A stretch of DNA of 42,321 nt, from positions 9,534,614-9,576,934 of the forward strand of contig NC_049982.1 of the NCBI RefSeq assembly GCF_000003815.2, read 5' to 3'. Under the pieces are notes generated by a model, which saw only the letters and a list, made by a program, of their open reading frames with translations, had not been told where the DNA came from and did no database searches. This stretch comes from Branchiostoma floridae. Lineage: Eukaryota > Chordata > Leptocardii > Amphioxiformes > Branchiostomatidae. A program made the position numbers and the translations under genes. This document shows positions 9,952 through 21,671 of the stretch, one piece after another (the first letter of the stretch is position 1; each line of letters starts with the position of its first letter).

Positions 9952-9990
9952 GTTGAAAGACCTTTATTATACATTCATGCTTTTTAATGT
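9884..9990 (-). mobile_element. 3' end of a minus-strand non-LTR element
   Basis: On the minus strand: gaatgtataataaaggtctt, then caaccattcattc and the (ATTC)n tail. An AATAAA (complement of 9963-9968) followed by a tetranucleotide tail is the usual 3' structure of CR1-type LINEs and their SINE partners. The body upstream (above about 9990) is not recognisable. Confidence 0.4.
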
Positions 9991-10597
9991 AGACATACTT
10001 ATGGAGATAGTATGCTGATAGCGACTTCAGAACCGATAAGAAATTCACTAATCTAAGAGAGAACGGTGATCATCTGCTTTTTTTCAGTTTCAATGATAGA
10101 TTTTAAGAAATCTTTCATTGAGTTAAAACCTGTCATGAATCATAATAGACGTAAATTTGTATGAGCCAATATTCCATTTGCAGCAGATAGGACAAAATGA
10201 ATGGGCATTTTTCTTTGAAATTCCGTCATAAGATGAAAAGCTGATGCAAAATCCTACACCGCATTCTTTAGTACCTAAGGGTCGATGAACCTGACGCATG
10301 TGCCGTTTGTGTACGTCATACACGAGTACATGACTTAGCTCGGCCGTCTTCCCTCGGGACGGCGCCGGGACGTGGTGTGGTCGATTCTGTCTGTGGGCAA
10401 TATGAGTGTTTACTGTTCGCATTGGACGAAAAACGGTCTTACCGTATGTACGAAAAACCTTGGCTTTTTAGAACTCTACTTGGCATTTTCAACACTAGAA
10501 GGATATGCCATAGGTACGTAGTTGTTTCTGTGCAAATTTTCCTGTGCAAAAACCTGGAGGTGTTTTTGGTGTTAGCGCATATAGCCATGTTCGTGCA
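9991..10597. other. No recognised gene
   Basis: A 99-codon minus-strand frame (10123-10422) exists but matches no family known to me and has no obvious splice or promoter context. The rest is unremarkable. Confidence 0.4.
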
Positions 10598-10767
10598 TTC
10601 GTAATCTCCAAGCAGATCCTACAGTAGCATAAGTTAGTATCAAAAGCTGGCAAAGAAGTGAAACCGGCCTAGGACTGTGTATGCTTCTGGTAGCCATACA
10701 CACTCCCAGGCCAGCTTCACTTCTCTGCCAACTTATGCTACCGTATGATCTGCTTGGAGATTACGAA
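10598..10767. repeat. Long foldback (imperfect palindrome), arms about 73-86 bp
   Basis: The left arm 10598-10683 (ttcgtaatctccaagcagat ... actgtgtatg) is complementary to the right arm 10695-10767 (catacacact ... atctgcttggagattacgaa). About 11 bases lie between them, and the left arm has an insertion of about 12 nt. A related partial copy, actccaagcagatgttaggc, occurs at about 10889-10908. Confidence 0.75.
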
Positions 10768-11797
10768 CGTTCGCACGGTATTTCGCGCCCATTACTCACA
10801 ATACCTTTGCTGCATTCATTGTACGCAATATGCGCAAGAAAGTACGTTGTTTATACACCGTAGCAACTTTATAGGTAAAGTAATGGCGACTCCAAGCAGA
10901 TGTTAGGCTTCTGGTCCCCACACTGTCTGTAACTGCCTGTAACCGCGATAAAGAGGAATATCGATAGATATCAATTATGCAAATGAATATCTTATTTGCA
11001 TAATTGATGAAAAGACTACAACTCCATAGTGGTTAGTGATAGGGATTTCATTTTACGGCCTTTGGAAGTTACGTAAAGTTGAACATTATTGGATGTAAAT
11101 CATGCAAATCAGGTCCCTTTAAAATCATGAGCAAATGTTAGAATGGTCTTCTTTTCTGAGATGAGACTCTCATACTTTGAACAATTTGTTTCTTTCTCTA
11201 TTTGGTTATGTGCAAACTGTCGGTTTGTATTAATGGACCTTTTATCAAAAATGCTTGTCCATTTAGAATGTCGTTATCGCCCTCCATAGATAAGATTGGC
11301 TTTGAAAGAAAGATCTGGGCAGTCAGAAGTACCTACTAGCGGTCTCTGTTAGAACAACAGTCTTTTGACCAACATTAAAAAAACTGCTGCAACGTTCTTA
11401 CAGCAGAAACGTTGCAACTCGGACATCGCGACGATCTAGTGATAAATAATAAAGGCTAAAAACGAAAGGCTAAGACTAAATACAGAGAGCAGATGCATTT
11501 CTAAATTGCCATCACCAAGAACGCTCTTTAGTCCAGCAGACAAGCTGACAACTACGACACAAACTGACAGTAGTATACATATACGGTATTACAATAACGT
11601 TGTATATAGGATCAAGGAATGTCTAGTTGAAAGTATCATCCTCTCTATATTGCCATTAGCAGAATTTGACATATAAGCTTATACAAGATAATAATTGGCT
11701 ATCATTTGAGCAATTATGACTGACGAAGGATTTAAAATGGCGGCGTAGAGAGGTAACGATGATACGTCATCACGGTGACCAATGGCGTCACTGCTAC
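10768..11797. other. Non-coding; paired octamers at 10971-11007
   Basis: No gene seen. Inside lies a perfect 14-bp inverted repeat, tcaattatgcaaat (10971-10984) and atttgcataattga (10994-11007), each arm holding an octamer; another ATGCAAAT is at 11102-11109. Otherwise AT-rich and featureless. Confidence 0.5.
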
Positions 11798-11984
11798 CTG
11801 GGTAGCTACAGAACACAATCGTCTTAGGTCGTTGTTTGGAGGATCATCCTCAGTGTGTCCCGTGTTAGCAAGGAGGGAGGCCGCGGGAGAAGTCGGGATG
11901 CTCTGTTGTTTCAAGGTCAACAGCATCCAGTCTCCAGCATAACCGAACCCGCTGGTTCCCGCTCGGTTGGTGAGTAGCGTCACG
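11798..11984 (-). CDS. Possible internal exon, unknown product
   Basis: On the minus strand, an acceptor ttgctgcag precedes 11984 and a donor cag/gtagca follows 11798. Between them 187 bp are open (entry after one base, exit phase 0) and GC-richer than the flanks. The peptide includes VTLLTNRAGTSGFGYAGDW, MLLTLKQQ and TGHTEDDPPNNDLRRLCSVA. I do not recognise the family. No partner exons were identified on the same strand, so it may be an isolated exon of a gene not otherwise visible, or chance. Confidence 0.2.
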
Positions 11985-14900
11985 CTGCAGCAAATATCAC
12001 ATGTGTAGACTGTAGACTGTACCGTCGGAGTGTGGACAAACAATTTATTCGTGTTCTAAAAATAATCAATGAGAACGCTCCCTTTTGTAAATCAAAAGCT
12101 AACGAGTTACATTTTTCTCTTCCATATGATTCAGCGGACATTTTGGCCGAGTTCAACAAATTAAGCACTATTCATGTTGACGACTGTGACTCACAATGTT
12201 CGCTCTAGGACATGTTAGCCTCTGGTATGACTCACCTATGCGGCAGAATTGATTTTCAGCTGGGAACCATCTGAACCTTTCCTACAACAAATTGAGACAC
12301 AATTGTCAACTTGTCTTTTGTTGGTTTTGAACAACAAAGAAGTCTTAAAATCAGGCTATGCTTAGCAACTGTGAAGAAGCTAACCGGTGTGGTCGCCATT
12401 TTTTTCATAGGATGGGGTGTGCCCGGCTTTCCTCTATGATTTCAGACTTGAAGAAAAAGATGACCAAGAAGACGCAGTCTCGCATTTGCAGCTGCATCTT
12501 TGAAAGTAAAGTGATACATTGTAATGTAAATCACGTCTGTTTTGTATGAAATCATGTAGTCATTTTAGTCACCATTCATCGTGGCTATATACCAGAGGTA
12601 CGGCAAAAGGGGCGTTGAACACTGAGCTAGACTTTTGCACCTGAAATGTCAAATAGTAATATGAAAGAAAAGTAACTCAAAACTAAATGATTGACTTCGG
12701 GGCTCTTTCTAGTTGTTTCATCAAAGATAACATATCAGGATTCAATGATCAAAACTACACATCGAAGACAACTGAAATCCTGTCAATAGAATCAAAATAA
12801 GAAGTACTTATGAAAACGGTAGTGAACTTTTAAGTAAGTTTTCGAAATATACGAGCTGAAGCGTATGAAATTGGCAAAATTTAAGACGTAGAAATGCAAA
12901 ACAACTGTAGGTTTACAGATTATATCATGAAAAACAAAATGAGTCACTAGCGCTGGCAGTGTTTCGTGTAAGGCAAAATCTTCCTGAGCTTGCTTCAATG
13001 TTCAACATCGAGCACAATTTACCGCTGCAAATCTCGAATCCTATTCAATCATGTATTTTGTTTCGACGATGGAAATTTGACGGGAAGCTGATCATGATAC
13101 AAGAACACTTTATGTCGAAGAGGGCCACGATAAGCTGGTACAAATGCCAGAAACATTGTAAGGGAAGGAATGGCTCAGTGGCAGGATATGATTGTCCTAC
13201 AGAAGCAAAGCTTGTGTTGAGAACGCTGCAGTGACCAGTGAAGTAGGAACTGTGAAGCCTTTTGTTTTATTCAAAACAAGTTTATTGCAAACCATTCAAA
13301 AAAGTTTGTCAAATAAAATTATGCTTTCATGTCAGCTTACAAACCTGACCAAAAGCGGCAAAGTGCGTATGTGTCGCTCAGTGAGTTCACAAGGCTGGAC
13401 ATGTACCGCAATACAACGATGTCTTTTGGACTTTTCCATCCATTTTGTGTGAATCCTACTTAATTGCCCAATCATTATGAGTCACGTAATAGCCCGCTAA
13501 TTAATCACAGTGACGACATAACTCATGACGTAGTTTGGAACAAACGTCAGAGTTCGTCCAAACTGTGTCGGACAGTTGTCATGTCAACAGGCAAGCAAAA
13601 CACTTTCCCAATTCCACACGTACATTACAACACGTTCATCTTACTTCTAAAGTAGTGCTGCTTGCTTTTGATACATGTTATATGTTATTTCAAGTTCTAT
13701 ACATGAATCCTCATATATGACGTTCCCGCTTACGTAAGTTTTGTATCTTTGTATCTTTTGCCACGTAAACTTTAATCAGATTGGCTGATTAGGAGACTCA
13801 ACATTTCATGAGTATCATGTCTATATAAGCTGTTCTTGTGAAGTGGTCAAGCTTTTGATTCGTTGCTTCTATTGCCTTGTTTTTGTAAGGGTTATTTCAT
13901 ATGGGTTTTGTTCCATGTACTATATAGCGCATTCCTTTCTTCCCGGATATTTTGACAACGGAAAAAGAATTAAACAAAAAGAGCTTGTGTATGAGGATAT
14001 GGCACTCAACGTGGATATACACTAGAGATATAGCACAGGTGAAACAATGGTGAGGTAGATTTCGCATCAGACATGTCAAATAGTAATGCGAATAGAAATT
14101 TATTCAAAACAAAATGACTACCTTCAAAGACAAGTTGTTTTAAGATGCTTTGTTTTGGCAAAAAATACATTTCTTAAAGATTCGGTAGGAATGGCAGTCA
14201 AACCCAATGACTATGTTTCAACAGAGCATGTGCCCTTTCAAGTTTTAACTTCATAACATCAATCGTTATCAGAATCAAAACGTCTTCTCCACAACATACC
14301 AAGTTATGTAAGGTTAGTGATAAATAACGGTTCACCAAACAATACATAACAAGCGGCTGTGGCACCGCTCTGTGTCAAGCCAATGACTGCTCTAGATACA
14401 GAGACATTTTCAGAGCTAACTGAGATTTCCATCAAAATTTTGTGCCGCAAAAAAACTCAGTGTGCGCTAATGCAAAAACCACATTTCATGAAAAGAAAGA
14501 ACTTATATGTCTACATGTCTGCACTTAGCGATGAATCTTTTAAATTCTCAAACTTAAGTAAGTAAAATCTGTTTACAAGATGGATATATAGAGCACACTT
14601 ATGAGCACATAGTCCTTTTGAGGTAACGGCTGCCCCACGAAATACCTTCAAAGAGTTACTTTCAACGGTATTTATAAAGTATCAAAAGTTTTTTTTTATA
14701 GTCGTAGACTCGAAAGTCTTAATTCTGACTCCAATAATGAGATTTTCGTGTGTTACGTGAATAATTTGCCACTCGAAGTGTCTCTGAATATAGGGCGAGC
14801 GTCACAAGGTGGGCTGGAGGACCGCTCTTCGCAGAGAAAAAACAAATTCCTCAGAAATTCTTTTGAAACCTTCGATAACTAGCTTCTCAATTACAGAGGA

Positions 14901-16411
14901 TTTTGATAGCTCTTCTCCCAGGATTACAACGTGCATTGCTATATTTGTCGCTTCTCGGCGTCATTGTGAATTAAAATGTGACGCACCAGTTTACAAGTGC
15001 GGAGACGACCCCTTGATTCAAGAGAAAGCGATTCTTCACATCCCTTTTCAACAAATCCTTTTGCGTCACTTTTTATTACCTCTGTTGTCATCAAAAGGGT
15101 TCTTTACGCCAGTATTAAAGTTGTTTTGTTGCGTATGGAGTTTTTTTTCTTAAGTGTGGAGGGACAAGGTAGACTGAGATGTGGCGATCCACTAAAATCC
15201 AACCTACATCAACCACCGTGCGAACTGCCGGTGAGTCATGCTTGAATGTGCAGTGCGTCTCTTCTGTCCATCTTTCATCTGTCTTTTCATCCCTAAATCT
15301 TTCTTCCTGACGGAGGGATCCAGGAAAAAGGTGTTTGTGTCTCGTAAACAATGGAATTCTCGTCCAGCGCTGCCCTCCTGTAAACGCGATCGGTTTTCTC
15401 TCCTCTCGAGCTTATCATATTGTTTACGTATTTCGCCTCTTGCCGGTGTCAATAAATCATTCATTGCCGCCCGATCAACATAATCTATATGATTTTTATT
15501 GCAAAATGTTCTTGTAAGGTCTCTCAAGATAGCGGCAGCTCACATATTAGCAGATTGAAACGACAACAGTGCGTCCACAGCCACAGGTTTGCGTTATACA
15601 CGACGATGACCTGACCAAGTTCACCAGGTTTCAAACTGGGGAATCGTACGGGGGTTCACTCTAGTTAAAAACAATCCAAAGGCCATTCCTATAAGCCACA
15701 CATTAGATGGGTAATGAGAGTTAATGTTAAGTAAATAATGTTTCAATCGTGGGTTAAGAAAAATACCAAAATTGTCCAAGAATTTGTGATGTATTCAGAA
15801 ATGATGCAATTGGAGCTCTGAAATTTTACGTTGCAACCCAGTGTATCCTTTTTTAACATCGTCATGTTATTAAATAGTAAAACATTCTTTACAAAAATGC
15901 TGATTGATAAGTAAATAGCTACAAAATGTCTGGAAGTAGCCCTGTGACGAGCATGGCGATAGCTGGGGTGGGTTTAAAACAGGCAGACCTGTCCAGAGCA
16001 GAGGATGGTGCGCTCGCCATGGACAAGGTGTTACTAGTATACTCGCCATGTTTACAACTGCTCTCATTCCTGGGACACTAGCCGTATATGACTCATACCG
16101 TCAAATGTGCTTAGTTCTCTACGTTCTATGTCCCGTAGTGATGACTGCCATACTTTGTGCAAATTTGGTCACGAAATTCCGTCCAAGACGCACAACATAG
16201 TCATTGTTTCCTTGTTTTAGCGCGTAGAATCATTCCAACTCCATCATGCTAGGCGCGGAGAAGAAGACATCCAAGTTAAGCAACACAGTCCGCTCTACAA
16301 GATCTACAGTCAATCTTTGTACCTTCTTTCTAGACGCCAATTAAAATAGATATCAACTAAAGCAGACAATATACTGTAAAAGCATAAAACGTACATATTT
16401 CACACTATTCT
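11985..16411. other. Gene-poor, no confident feature
   Basis: AT-rich with many short frames (for example 12959-13234, 14809-15153) that lack splice context and family similarity. One weak exon candidate at 12411-12505 is reported as a finding. No element ends recognised. Confidence 0.45.
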
Positions 16412-16735
16412 CTACCTACAGCTCGATAATAGAGCTATAAAAGGGCGTGTTGTAGGTTTGATTCCGCCTATATGTGGCTCTGTAAGCAATGCTGCGCCCA
16501 AGCGGTTGACCCAGTTTTGTTCCGTATGGAAGATCACTCCTGAGGACGCTTGTTGGAAAACCATTACAGAACAGAGACGGATTTTACATTGTCCTGTGTG
16601 CGGACACAGCTGGGTGCCATGTACAAGGCACCTGTGGAACATCATGTACTTTGCGCTTCCGAATTCTACAGGAACTACTGTTGTACTAAACTTGAAACAT
16701 CAGTTCTGCAGATAAAAAGTTGTAGACTAAATAAA
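16412..16735 (+). mobile_element. tRNA-derived SINE (probable)
   Basis: A tRNA-like head: A-box-like agctcgataatagagct (16420-16436) and B-box-like ggtttgattcc (16455-16465) at a tRNA-like distance. About 260 bp of body follow with a short hairpin (ggtgcc...ggcacc, about 16613-16631), then an A-rich end near 16720. The body gives spurious open frames on both strands. Family name not assigned. Confidence 0.5.
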
Positions 16736-18240
16736 CAACGTGTACAGCGTGTATGAAATGTACAAAACAAAAACACAACCCATAAATTTTTACAAATATT
16801 TTGTCACGGTGTCTAATGAGAGTTCTTCCATCAATCCCATTGTTTCTCATGTCGGACTATGGGTCTAACAGAGCGTTACGTCGATGAAGGTTAGACATCC
16901 AGCCTAGCGAAGCTTTGCTCTGTACTGATGTTCAAACTTGTCCTGTTCAGACCAGACCAACACTTTGGACATTGATCCATGCGTTGGATGTTTTGTCTAA
17001 CCTTCTCAGGATGATATTACCAAGACAAAAAAATCTACCTGCACTGCAAAAAGACCTCACCTGTCTGTCAGGTATGTGTGCTCAGGTATGTGTGCATCTG
17101 CCAGGTATGTGTACTCATGTCTTTTCTCTTTCCTTGGGACACTGGCTGAGTTTCTAATCGTAAGAATAGCTGAAATCTTGATATTTAGTAATGTTTATCT
17201 CAGTTTAATCTAAGCATCCACATTATGCAAGGTGTCGCTCAATGATTCAATTATAGGCTTTTCTTTCAAATGTTTAAAAATTCCAATATTCACAGTCTTC
17301 ACAAATCCGCCAAGTCTTTGCCACACTCGACACAATAGTCCAAGTAAAGTTGACAATGTTATGACTTATGATATTGTAATAATATGAGAAAACCAACCAG
17401 ATTTTGCTTCGTGTGGTATAGGAAATTGCTTGATTTCTGATAACTAAATAGAGTGTTTCATCTCTGCATATAGGTGTGTATGGCATTGCTTACAGAACTC
17501 AAGAATGCACAGAAAGCAAAGAATCTCCATTTGTATGCTTATCTGTAGTAGCGACAAGACATGTTGCAGAGTAGGTACACAGACTTAGACCTAGTAATGT
17601 TTTCCTTTCACTGTATTTAGGAGTGTACTGTAATATGTTCTATTGCAACTTCTATAGCATATTCACAAACAGACATGTGTAAAGTAAAAGCTGTGTGATA
17701 CAAGAAGAGTGGACTTATAACCCACAAGGTGGACGCTTCGTTCAATTCATCTCAATGATAAGATAGGTGAAATGGTCATTTCTTCAGCTGAAATTTAGAT
17801 TAATTTCTATGCAATGTATTTCTGTCTATATATAGTACATATAAAAGCAATCAAGGCAATTATGTTCAGAATGCACAGCATACAGCCCAAGTAGCGCCGA
17901 CACTAGGTCACTGCCAGAGTTATGATGATATTAATGCTTTTAATGGAGAAAAACTGGGTCAATCTGTTTTTAATCTTTATAATAAATGAAGTCATGAAGA
18001 CGCAGTATGATATAGTTTATTCCCTCATACGGGTAAGACGTGTAGTGTTTTTCTGGCGATCATGTCTGCCGTATTGTGCCAGCCTCTCTCATGACTTCAG
18101 CCCCATATTTTCTTTTTAATGGGGGAAGAAAAAATATGCTGACAGGACAAAAATATGAGGAAGATATTTCTTCAATCAAGACGATTTTTACCCATATTTC
18201 TGTGACAACAAGGCGTGAGGAACGACCACTTTACTGGTGT
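16736..18240. other. Non-coding, nothing recognised
   Basis: AT-rich. Small direct repeats of caggtatgtgt occur at about 17069-17112. No exon or element end was seen. Confidence 0.45.
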
Positions 18241-18399
18241 GATGAGAGAAGAGGCCTGGGTACGCGTCTCCTGATACAGACGGTTTTAGTATTCACCCTT
18301 CGTAGCAGGGGCCAGACATCAATTTCTACGTGCGTCATCATCACCCTGGCAACGGGCTCTCACAAAGGTATTGGCTTGGCGACGATATTAATTTCGACC

Positions 18400-20020
18400 A
18401 GATACGTCATCAGCGGCTGATCCGGGCACCCGGAATGTCGTCACTTGACGACGGGGCGTACCAATGGGGAGGGAAGGGAGGGGAGGTTCTGGATTTGGCG
18501 GGAAGGGCCTGCAGGGCCCAACCACAGCTTGAGGACAGATGGGCGTAGTCTGACTGCAGACGAACACATTCCGATACAGGTGGGCGTGGTCGCGGGCTGG
18601 AAAACGCGCGGGCTCGGTGCGCACCTCGCAAGTCCCTCCCTGCCGCCTGCTCCCCGCTTTACGGGCATCTCGTGCCCCCCAGACGGGCTAACCTGCATGC
18701 ACAGAACATTTCTACGGCTACTCATCAGACAAATACAGCCGTGGAAATGTTTTCAACGCCTCCACTGCCTCCAGAACAATCTCTGTTTTCGGGAAACGTT
18801 CCGTCCGCACAGCAGCACCTCGCGGTTTGGATAATCACAGGTGTTTTGTGATCGGACATGTTTATAACGGTCTCACCCCGAGGTCATCATTTTCCGGGAA
18901 TTGTTGAGGGTGTAACGACCAGTCCAAGTTATTTCCTAGCCTGGACCCCAACAAATTAACATTCTATCCCCCAGTGTCATGGAAAGATGCTAAATATAGC
19001 TTACTCGGTGCTAAGAATATCATATTCTAGTTATTTTTGGATGGTCCTTATTGGTTGAGCCCAAAACTGACGTCAATACGTAACTAGGGCGATTAATATT
19101 AGAATTCGTGAGGAAGCCGTGCTCGCCCCGCTGCATCTATAAATGTAGCGGGGCTATGTACGCGCGAGCTCGCAACACCGCTACCCGTGGGCGGCAGTAG
19201 GGGAGCGCTGAACGGATAAAGATGCAGACGAAATCGGGGGAGCTATTTTTACCCGCACGGTCACTATTCAGTGGGTGGATGCCGGCGTGGGAGGGAGTAT
19301 GCTGTAACGGGGGTGCCACGCGCAGTCCGGCTGGACCGGGGGATGCTGGTGTATAAGACAGACGGAGCGCCGCTGCCAGTCCTAAGGATGGCGGTGCGCT
19401 ATGACGTCAAGGGAGGAGGAGGAATTGGAAGATGCTCCTCGCAAAGGTGCGTTCGCTTCGAAATGCTTTTTGCGTTGATGTTTTTCTTCCCCATTTGTGT
19501 AATGCCGAGAAAGCCATTTTGCGGTGCTCGTGAACTTGGACAAGGACGTTTCGGGATTTCACCTTTGTCATTTCGGGAAGGCGGGATGCCCCTCCCCAGG
19601 TGCATCATCATCAATGCCTCGCCAAATCACCCATGTTTATTAGGATAGATCTGTGCAAGTGTCTGCCGAGAGATGTACCTGTTTTATGTTAACGTCACGG
19701 TCGATACGCCGAGTCGCCTGTTTGCGTATTTTTCGCATCGCTCTGCATAGATGCATTGCGTAAATATTCCTGCAATCGGGGAATGATTTGATGCCGTTGG
19801 GAGCAATCCCCGCGTCACTGCGCCATGTACACGTCACCGGTCAGCCCTAGAGGGGGGTGCGTGCATATACCTACCGGCAACCCCCTCTCCTGATGCAACC
19901 AAAGCTTCGGCACAAACACGTCGGTTTTGGCCAGTGCTTGTTGGATGCGATGGTCACGATCTCTGCATGTCCCTCCTGTTGCGAACGTTTTAGCTACCTG
20001 CGGCAGCTTCTGACGAGCAG
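18400..20020 (+). promoter_or_regulatory. GC-rich, CpG-bearing region with TATA box and possible 5' exon
   Basis: Clearly GC-richer than its surroundings. A TATA-like tataaat at 19138-19144 sits inside a palindrome (arms 19126-19136 and 19143-19153). CREs lie at 19068-19075 and 19402-19409. Near the right edge, cggcagcttctgacgagcag is followed by the strong donor gtgagc at 20021, as at the end of a leader exon. Frames of 125-129 codons occur here (18445-18834, 19271-19648) but show no family similarity. Promoter and leader-exon calls are inference. Confidence 0.3.
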
Positions 20021-21079
20021 GTGAGCATCTTTTCCGTGTCCTTGGCGCCCACTGTACATCCCCTCTCCCCTCCTGACCGACCGATGTGGTTAATACTATG
20101 GCTTAGGAACGGAAGGATCTGAGCATGAAATGAACACAGCTATTGGTATCTTTTGATATTTGTAATTCCATACTAAATTACGTTGCATTGGTGAATAATA
20201 CAGAAGTATGACGATAACATATACTTGTTTACTCATGTATTGGCAAAATTCCCACATAGACTGGCTTGGGTCTAAAATGTCATCTTATGTCTGCCATATC
20301 CTCGCAAGAAAACAGATATAGTTTCCGACATTTCGGCCCTTTCCTGGCAAAAACACCACTGTATATTCTCCACATGAACCGTTTGTAAGGCCTACCCGTG
20401 CAAAATGACGTATTTTGTCGTACTTCCGACAACAATTGAGGTCACGCCAGTCAATAGCATCAGGCCACCTTGCAGCCGCCCGCGTGACGTCACTCCCATC
20501 ATGAACCCGTTAAGGACGACTCCAAATAAGCACGGAGATGAATTCTGACAAACGGACCCACATGCATGATAATTTTCCTCTTGCACACATACTGCGTTCT
20601 GCATCGGGCTAATGTCATTGTTGATTTCATCACAACCTTTTCACAGGCCAGGCCCCGGGCGAGTACTGGAACTGGTAGGTGTTGTCTAGTAGTGGTCTGG
20701 TTTCTGTCGTGTCTGTTTTACCCCGTCCCCTTTGTCTGTGCTTAAGCTTTCTCGTCTGTTTTGGAATAGATTACTTCATGTTATCCACATGACGACATTT
20801 GACTAGAATTTAGGCCATTTAGAAACACGACAAAAACGATGGCTGTTTTCCCGCCGGGCCCAATCGCTGTCAACCATGACACCTTTCCTGAGGCCCCTCC
20901 CTTTAGGTTGCCATGGTAACCAATCCCATCCTCCAATGGCAAGACTTGTCTGCTGATAAAGTCTGCTGATAAGTAGACCAAAGAAAATGACATTTTCGAC
21001 GTTCAAATCGTGAGACAGAAGCCGCTCCGACCTCCGATTATCCGTCCCAAACAAAGACGTGCTTGCCCTTGGGACAGCC
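20021..21079. other. Non-coding; possible 28-nt microexon
   Basis: One CRE palindrome at 20485-20492. A pyrimidine-rich acceptor (ccttttcacag to 20646) and a donor (gtaggt at 20675) bracket 28 nt. Nothing else recognised. Confidence 0.3.
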
Positions 21080-21671
21080 TCCCGTACAAGGATGAATGGC
21101 CGCACACGTACACATGTGGCTTGGACAGAACGCGTCTCTCCCCCTGTCCTATAATGTTCGCACACGTACACATGTGGCTGGCACAGAACGCGTCCCTCCC
21201 CCTGTCCTATAATGGCCGCACACGTACACATGTGTCTGGGACAGAACACGACTCTCCTCCTGTCCTATAATGGCCGCACACGTACACATGTGGCTGGGAC
21301 AGAACGCGTCCCTCCTCCTGTCCTATAATGGCCGCACACGTACACATGTGGCTGGGACAGAACGCGTCTCTCCTCCTGTCCTATAATGGCCGCACACGTA
21401 CACATGTGTCTGGGACAGAACACGACTCTCCTCCTGTACTATAATGGCCGCACACGTACACATGTGGCTGGGACAGAACGCGTCCCTCCTCCTGTCCTAT
21501 AATGGCCGCACACGTACACATGTGGCTGGGACAGAACGCGTCCCTCCTCCTATCATCTAATGGCCGCACACGTACACATGTGGCTGGGACAGAACGCGTC
21601 CCTCCCCCTGTCCTATAATGGCCGCACACGTACACACGTGGCTGGGACAGAACGCGACGCTCCTCCTGTCC
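21080..21671 (+). repeat. 58-bp minisatellite, 10 copies
   Basis: The marker cgcacacgtacaca recurs at 21101, 21159, 21217, 21275, 21333, 21391, 21449, 21507, 21565 and 21623: exactly 58 bp each time. Units contain cacatgtg, gggacagaacgcgt and a cctcctcctgtcc tract, then tataatggc. A decayed partial unit precedes the first full one. Copies 3 and 6 share the same variants (tgtgtctggg, aacacgactctcc). Open frames inside it are by-products of the repeat. Confidence 0.97.

Noticed and set aside
16458-16756. Cys-rich frames 16458-16715 (+) and 16412-16645 (-)
   Set aside because: They coincide with the SINE body; not genes.
18445-18834. 129-codon frame in the GC-rich region
   Set aside because: Overlapping frames of similar length exist on the other strand and no family similarity is seen; explained by high GC and few stops.
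19271-19648. 125-codon frame after the TATA box
   Set aside because: Low-complexity Gly/Arg start and no domain; the composition explains it.
21010-21635. Frames with repeated CVRVRP-like peptides, both strands
   Set aside because: By-products of the 58-bp tandem repeat; 58 is not a multiple of 3, so no stable coding repeat.
21080-21671. CRISPR array
   Set aside because: Contiguous tandem units with no unique spacers, in a eukaryotic context.
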